This document shows positions 27,740 through 32,619 of a stretch of 32,619 bases of DNA, in pieces (the first letter of the stretch is position 1; each line of letters begins with the position of its first letter). Origin of the DNA: Isotricha intestinalis (lineage: Eukaryota > Ciliophora > Litostomatea > Vestibuliferida > Isotrichidae); assembly GCA_023807065.1 (NCBI GenBank), contig JAJJLU010000542.1:1-32619 (forward strand). Reading direction: 5' to 3'. Under the pieces are notes generated by a model, which did not search any database, was not told the origin of the DNA, and was given only the letters and a program-made list of their open reading frames with translations. The position numbers and the translations under genes were made by a program.

Positions 27740-28380
27740 ATGAGCTATTGCCAAAATCCGAAAATCACCATTAAGACAGATAACAGATGCAATATATGAA
27801 GGACAAAATATGAAGGTATAAAATATGAAAAAGGAATGATAAATGTATGTGAGTCAAAATTAATTTATAATTTCTTATATAAAATAATGTATACAGAAAG
27901 GTTATTTAAATTAAAAAATGTAATAATAATAGACATTTAGGAGAATATTCAAATATGCAAGAAATTAAGCAATTAAACAAAATGATCATTAAAAGATAAT
28001 TTATCTTATAATAATAAACCTTTTTTAGGTCAAATTAAATTAACGTCTTCTTTTATTATTTTATTATAAAAGAAATAAAAAGAATCCATATTTAAATGGT
28101 ATTTGTGGTGGAATTGTTTAGAAATTGATAAGTTTTATTAAATATGCAAATTATATTACATCTTCAATGTCTCATTATTTTATAATTGAGTTTTAAGAAA
28201 TGAATATCCTAAAATTATAAAGATATTGGAAACGATAAATCCATTGATATTAATTAAAAATACTTTGAAGTTCTTTTTGAAAGACATTATTAAACTGGAA
28301 ATACTATTCAATTTACGGTTCTTCAAAAAGGAAATGAAAAGTTATTAAATTTGAAAAAAGGGAATTTGATTTGAAAGTAA
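27740..28380 (+). pseudogene. Decayed coding-like sequence with possible PDZ remnant
   Basis: From ATG 27740 a frame runs 66 codons (MSYCQNPKITIK...) with only one TGA before a TAG, fewer stops than this base composition should give. Further on, the frame from about 28228 reads GNDKSIDIN, KYFEVLFERHY, TGNTIQFTVL and KGNEKLLNLKKGN, with TAA codons at two of the joints. This is the order and spacing of the second half of a PDZ domain as in HtrA/Deg proteases. About 47 codons upstream NPYLNGICGG occurs in another frame. It cannot be expressed as one protein in the standard code. Chance resemblance remains possible. Confidence 0.3.
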
Positions 28381-28625
28381 GATGAGATGCTAATATTGGA
28401 ATAAAACTAATGAATTTTATTATTTAATTTCTTTAATTAAGGAAAGAATTTTTTTATGAGATTTTTTATTTTGAAAACTTAAAAAAATTTATGAAAAATC
28501 AAGTTAAAAAATTATATTTATAGTAATTAATGAAATTAAAATATGAAAAATTTCTCTTCTGTTTAGTATTACTTTAAAAAAATATATCTACATGTATTTA
28601 TTTAATTTTTATTTATATCTTTAAA

Positions 28626-29753
28626 TTAAATAATATTTTTTTTTGAATCAGAAAGTGGAAAATCAACCAATTCGTATTCTTCATTTAAATATCTATTAAA
28701 CCCACTCCATAATTTTCTTAGAATATATTTTCTATACGAAAATAAATCAAAATTATTACTTCTATCAAAAGAAATTTTAGGTGATTTTTCGAAAATATAT
28801 TCATATTTTGGTTCATAAGCTCCAATACTTGGTTGATTTAATAAATAATCATTTTTTTGAGAAGATTTAAAAAAAGATAATCTTTCACTTCTTGGCATTT
28901 TATTATAATCTGGATAATAATAATTTTTTTCAAATAGATGACTTTTATTAAATGAATTATTTTGGAATAATAAATTATTATTTCTTCTGAAATTTTTTTG
29001 AGATTTATATTTAGTATATATTCTTATTTTTGTTGAAGGAGTTTTTTTAATTTCATTTGTCAAAAATTTTTTCATTATATTTTTTGTTGTCTTTGATTTC
29101 GAATTTAATATTATATTATTTTTAATATTGAAATTGTTTTTAAGAGTTTCTATAACGGATTTATTATTTATATTTTGAATTTTACTTTCATTTATTTTTT
29201 CAAAAATATTTTCTTCAAAATTTCTTTTTATTTTTTTATTTGATTGACTAAAACTTTTTATTTTTTTTTTTTGTTTTGATTTTGGATATGCAAAAAATAT
29301 ATTTGGAATTCTTTTATATATTATTTTATATTTTGGATTATAACTTTTTACTATATTTGATAACTCTTTATTTTTTTTCCAAATTTCAATATTATGTTTT
29401 GTTCTATCATTCATTGGAATTTTATATTCTTTTTTTTTATTATTTTTTAATTTCTCTTTTTCTTTTTCTTCAATTTTTTTTAATTTTTTTTTAAATTCTT
29501 CTATATTAAATTCTTTTCTATATTTATTATTATTTATTTGAAAACCAAAATTAAAGTTTTTTTCTTTATCATCCATATAATGAAATGGAGAATAGTATTT
29601 TTTTAAATTATAAAGATGCTTTTTGTTTATTTTTTTTATAAAAGATTCTAAACTATTATTATCGCCAATTAAATAAGGAATTCTTTTTGATGTTTTTGAA
29701 AAACTCATTGGTTTAATTATATCTCTAAATAAAATTTTAACTTCTTTATCCAT
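28626..29753 (-). CDS. Basic protein with sperm-tail PG-type repeat, probably ciliary
   Basis: The 375-residue protein is strongly basic and Asn/Lys-rich. Near residues 307-330 it has PSIGAYEPKYEYI followed by SPKISFDRS. This matches the PGPGxYxP...P..SFG pattern of sperm-tail PG-rich (SHIPPO/STPG) repeats, which occur in proteins bound to ciliary and other microtubules. The region before it (about 90-250) is lysine-rich and disordered or coiled coil. The C-terminus YLNEEYELVDFPLSDSKK is well composed. It is divergent from NME7, another axonemal protein, about 355 bases away. Start ATG, stop TAA. Confidence 0.7.
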   Translation of the reverse strand: MDKEVKILFRDIIKPMSFSKTSKRIPYLIGDNNSLESFIKKINKKHLYNLKKYYSPFHYMDDKEKNFNFGFQINNNKYRKEFNIEEFKKKLKKIEEKEKEKLKNNKKKEYKIPMNDRTKHNIEIWKKNKELSNIVKSYNPKYKIIYKRIPNIFFAYPKSKQKKKIKSFSQSNKKIKRNFEENIFEKINESKIQNINNKSVIETLKNNFNIKNNIILNSKSKTTKNIMKKFLTNEIKKTPSTKIRIYTKYKSQKNFRRNNNLLFQNNSFNKSHLFEKNYYYPDYNKMPRSERLSFFKSSQKNDYLLNQPSIGAYEPKYEYIFEKSPKISFDRSNNFDLFSYRKYILRKLWSGFNRYLNEEYELVDFPLSDSKKNII

Positions 29754-30108
29754 ATTTTCCTCTAAAAATAATTATCGCAAAATTAGAAAAAAAAAAAAAT
29801 TATTATAAAAAATTGATATTTAGAATATGAATAAAAATTATAAAAAAAGTACATAAAATAAATACTAAATAATTAAAATATACAAATATAAACTTCAATT
29901 TATAATCAATAAAAAACATTTATTTTTATGTCTTGAAATGAAAATCAAAAAATAAAGTAAAATAATTATTTTTACTTATATAAAAAAATTCAAAAACTTA
30001 AAATCAATAATATACAAAAAAATTATTTTCAATTAATAATAAAAAAAATTAATAAATTTAAAATAAATAAAATTTCATAACTGAAAATATAAAAAATAAA
30101 AAAAAAAA
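29754..30108. other. Divergent intergenic gap between two ciliary genes
   Basis: This 355-base, nearly pure A/T gap must contain both promoters. No element was recognised. Confidence 0.4.
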
Positions 30109-31236
30109 ATGTCTTTCCAGCGTTATTGTTTCCTAACTGAATACTTTGACAGTTTAGCATCTTTGGTAAAAAATTACCAATTATTTTATTATCCTTCAGA
30201 TGGTTCAATAGAAATGTATGACATAAAAAATCAGAAAATTTTTTTAAAAAGAAGAGTAGTTCCAGAAATATCAATAAAAGACTTATACAAAGGAAGCGAT
30301 GTAAATATATTTTCTAGAAAGCATAAATTAATAGATTACGGAGATGAATATACAAGAAATCACTTTGAAGAAATTAGATCAAGTACTTATGGAATGATTA
30401 AACCAGATGGATATTTAAATATAGGAAAAATAATAGATATGATATATAATGTAGGTCAATTTACAATAATAAAATTAAAATTATGTAAAATGTCCTTAGA
30501 AAATGCAGCAGAATTTTACGGTGAACACAAAGGGAAAAGTTTCTATGATTTTTTAGTTAATTATATAACAAGTGATTTTATAGTAGGATTGGAATTAGTG
30601 AAAAAAGATGCAATTCAAGCATGGAGAAATTTTATAGGACCAACAAATGTTGCAAAAGCAAAAGCAGAAGCACCTAATTCATTAAGAGGAATATTTGGAA
30701 ATGGTGAAAAAAATACCGTACATGGAAGTGATTCACCACAAAGTGTTATAAGAGAATGTAATATTGTATTTAATAAAATTATTCATAAACCAATGTTAAC
30801 TAATTGTGCTTGTTTAGTTATTAAACCTCATGCTATTTCAGAAGGAAATGCTGGGAAAATTATTGATATTATTTTAACTGAAGGTTTTGAAATTTCAAGT
30901 ATGCAAATGTTTTATTTAGATAAAATTAATGCTGAAGAATTTTTTGAAGTTTATAAAGGTGTATTACCTGAATATAGTGATATGATTGAAGATATTACTT
31001 GTGGTCCTGTTATTGCTTTAGAAGTCAGACAAGATGATTGTGTTAATAAATTAAGAGCTTTAGTAGGACCACATGATCCTGAAATTGCAAAAAGTCTAAG
31101 ACCTAATACTATTAGAGCTAAATTCGGAATTGATAGAGTCAAAAATGCTGTTCATTGTACTGATTTAATTGAAGATGGACCCTTGGAATGTAAATTTTTC
31201 TTCGAGGATTTAGCTTATAGTTTGTTACCTCATTAG
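30109..31236 (+). CDS. NME7: Nucleoside diphosphate kinase 7 (NME7)
   Basis: NME7 lies inside doublet microtubules of cilia and is also found with the gamma-tubulin ring complex. The protein has 375 residues, the normal length. In order there is a DM10 domain (about 1-90), NDK domain A (about 94-225) and NDK domain B (about 240-370). Both active-site histidines are present: H205 in NTVHGSDSPQ and H349 in NAVHCTDL. The domain B motif with HCTD instead of HGSD is as in animal NME7. IKPDGY and VIKPHA mark the start of the two kinase domains. Start ATG 30109, stop TAG. The gene is 92 bases upstream of the next gene on the same strand. Confidence 0.96.
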   Translation: MSFQRYCFLTEYFDSLASLVKNYQLFYYPSDGSIEMYDIKNQKIFLKRRVVPEISIKDLYKGSDVNIFSRKHKLIDYGDEYTRNHFEEIRSSTYGMIKPDGYLNIGKIIDMIYNVGQFTIIKLKLCKMSLENAAEFYGEHKGKSFYDFLVNYITSDFIVGLELVKKDAIQAWRNFIGPTNVAKAKAEAPNSLRGIFGNGEKNTVHGSDSPQSVIRECNIVFNKIIHKPMLTNCACLVIKPHAISEGNAGKIIDIILTEGFEISSMQMFYLDKINAEEFFEVYKGVLPEYSDMIEDITCGPVIALEVRQDDCVNKLRALVGPHDPEIAKSLRPNTIRAKFGIDRVKNAVHCTDLIEDGPLECKFFFEDLAYSLLPH

Positions 31237-31328
31237 ATTTTAAAATTGTTATTTTACTTTTTTAAAGCGATTTTTAAAGTTTTAATTAATTTTTTTTTAT
31301 TTTTTTTTTTTATATATATATAAATTTT

Positions 31329-32252
31329 ATGTCTGGTGATTATGGAGTTAATTTTATAAAACCTTTTAGTTATATATCTTTTAATGAAAAGTTACCTTCT
31401 ATACAAAATTCTATTAAAGAATATTCAAATACAATAGATGATGGAGTTAACCATTTAAAAATTGATTTGTTTGAAACACGTAAACCTTTAAGCCAAATTA
31501 AAATTATAAATTCTCCATTATCAAATTCAAAAAAACATAAAAAATTAAATTCAAAAACTTTTTTCACAGCTCAACCAAAAATAAGAAGAAATTTTATTAG
31601 AACATCAGATAAATATAAATTTAATAATAATCATAATTTAGAAAATGATAAAGAACAAATAAAAAATGAATCAAATATAAATAAAATAGAAATTGATAAA
31701 ATAAATAATAAAAAAAATCAAACTTTAAATGAATTTCATTATTTAACAGATAGACCAATTAAAAGAAGTAGAAATTTAAGTGGAGATTTATTAAATACAT
31801 ATGATTCATTTTATATTAATCAATATTTTTTAACCACTTTAAAAACTTTAACTGAAGATGCAATCGAAGAAATTAATAATATTAATTATGATAAAAAAGA
31901 ATATGATATTTATGAAAATAAAATGATGAAAAAATGTAATAAAAAATTAAAAAAATTTAATGACAAATTAGTAAAAAATACTAATGAATTTTTAACAGAA
32001 AGAATTAAACCAGAAGAAAAAAATACAAATAAACATTTTGATAAACTTATTTTAAGTCAAAAAAATTTTGATGTTAAATCAATGATGAGGATTTTAAGGG
32101 AAAGAAGAAAAACCAAAAATAAAATTCTTCATGAAAATCAATTTAAAGCTATAGAAAAAAAACATAAATATTTTATGAATATGATTGAAATGAATGAAAT
32201 TGAAGCTAAAAGAGTAAGAAAAACTTTTGAAAAATTAAAAGTAAAATATTAG
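31329..32252 (+). CDS. Uncharacterised coiled-coil protein, last gene before the telomere
   Basis: The protein has 307 residues. The N-terminus (MSGDYGVNFIKPFSYISF) and a basic, disordered middle are followed by a predicted coiled coil over about 165-305, with a charged R/K/E-rich end (RILRERRKTKN ... KRVRKTFEKLKVKY). No family was recognised. Its position just after NME7, near a PG-repeat gene, makes a ciliary or cytoskeletal role conceivable but unproven. Start ATG 31329, stop TAG, about 350 bases from the telomere repeats. Confidence 0.7.
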   Translation: MSGDYGVNFIKPFSYISFNEKLPSIQNSIKEYSNTIDDGVNHLKIDLFETRKPLSQIKIINSPLSNSKKHKKLNSKTFFTAQPKIRRNFIRTSDKYKFNNNHNLENDKEQIKNESNINKIEIDKINNKKNQTLNEFHYLTDRPIKRSRNLSGDLLNTYDSFYINQYFLTTLKTLTEDAIEEINNINYDKKEYDIYENKMMKKCNKKLKKFNDKLVKNTNEFLTERIKPEEKNTNKHFDKLILSQKNFDVKSMMRILRERRKTKNKILHENQFKAIEKKHKYFMNMIEMNEIEAKRVRKTFEKLKVKY

Positions 32253-32602
32253 ATTAAATCTTTTTTCCTAAATTTTAATTATATATAAACCAATATAAGT
32301 AATTAATGAGTTTAATTTATATTTTTTTTAAATTGAAATTTAAAATAATTAAAATAATATTTAAGCTCATTTTTATTAATTTAATTTAAATCAAATTAAA
32401 ATAATATTAGAAATAAAATGATTAAAACATAAAATTTAAGATTTATTATTGAAAATTAAATTCTTTATTATAATTTAAAAAAAATAAAATTCAGTGTTTT
32501 TATTGAAGAAAAAAATTTTATAAATTAATCAATCAAAATACATTTTTATTGTTTATTGATTTTTATTTAAACCATAAAATAATTTCCAGTGGGAAAAAAA
32601 TA
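32253..32602. other. Right subtelomeric spacer
   Basis: About 350 bases of A/T-rich DNA lie between the last stop codon and the telomere. No gene is present and no obvious similarity to the left subtelomere was seen, so the two ends do not share a long subtelomeric repeat. Confidence 0.5.
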
Positions 32603-32619
32603 GGGGATTGGGATTGGGG
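32603..32619. repeat. Right telomere, GGGGATT repeats
   Basis: GGGGATT-GGGATT-GGGG ends the window in the orientation expected of a right chromosome end, complementary to the left array. The middle unit has three G instead of four, either a real variant unit or a homopolymer read error. Confidence 0.9.

Overview
This window looks like one complete, very AT-rich, linear eukaryotic chromosome of about 32.6 kb. It opens with a C-rich telomeric array (units of CCCCAAT, positions 1-28) and closes with the complementary G-rich array (GGGGATT, one unit short by a G, 32603-32619). A gene-dense minichromosome with telomeres at both ends fits a ciliate somatic (macronuclear) chromosome. The content supports a ciliated protist: an NME7 homologue (axonemal nucleoside diphosphate kinase), a protein with a sperm-tail PG-type repeat, N-rich and K-rich low-complexity proteins, and very short introns. 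Unlike Tetrahymena or Paramecium, the genes read with the standard code. TAA, TAG and TGA all end genes here and no long frame needs a reassigned stop. The two introns I could place are 39 and 43 nt, not the 15-16 nt known from Stentor. A standard-code ciliate lineage outside the heterotrichs (for example litostomes, which include rumen ciliates) is my best guess, but this is inference.

Layout. 1-2225: left telomere and a gene-free subtelomere with a telomere-like inverted motif and possible gene relics. 2226-5200: a secreted, membrane-anchored alpha carbonic anhydrase (-), a WD40 protein (+) and an inverted, decayed copy of part of the next gene. 5245-10903: a TBC RabGAP (+) and a ubiquitin-like/coiled-coil K-E-rich protein (+), separated by a 1.2 kb gap. 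11015-11797: Rab6-type GTPase (-, one intron). 12599-15739: Integrator subunit 3 homologue (+). 15993-19455: four small to medium genes (C2HC zinc finger, one-pass membrane protein, two unrecognised). 19561-21049: TauE/SafE family transporter (+) whose first exon encodes a signal peptide. 21376-23211: zinc-finger protein with a kinase fold lacking the catalytic HRD aspartate (-). 23393-24439: probably N-myristoylated, WD/propeller-like protein (+). 25290-27430: unrecognised protein (-) and a PIAS/SIZ SUMO E3 ligase (+). 27560-28380: an isolated GC-rich, foldable segment that looks like a non-coding RNA gene, followed by decayed coding-like sequence. 28626-32252: PG-repeat protein (-), NME7 (+) and a coiled-coil protein (+), then the right telomere.

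The genes do not form an operon or a single pathway. They are a housekeeping mix: vesicle traffic (Rab6, TBC GAP), RNA processing (INTS3), SUMOylation, ion and CO2 handling, and cilia. The most unusual items are the GC-rich structured RNA candidate, the antisense TBC gene fragment close to its parent, the degenerate kinase with an N-terminal zinc finger, and the telomere repeat itself.
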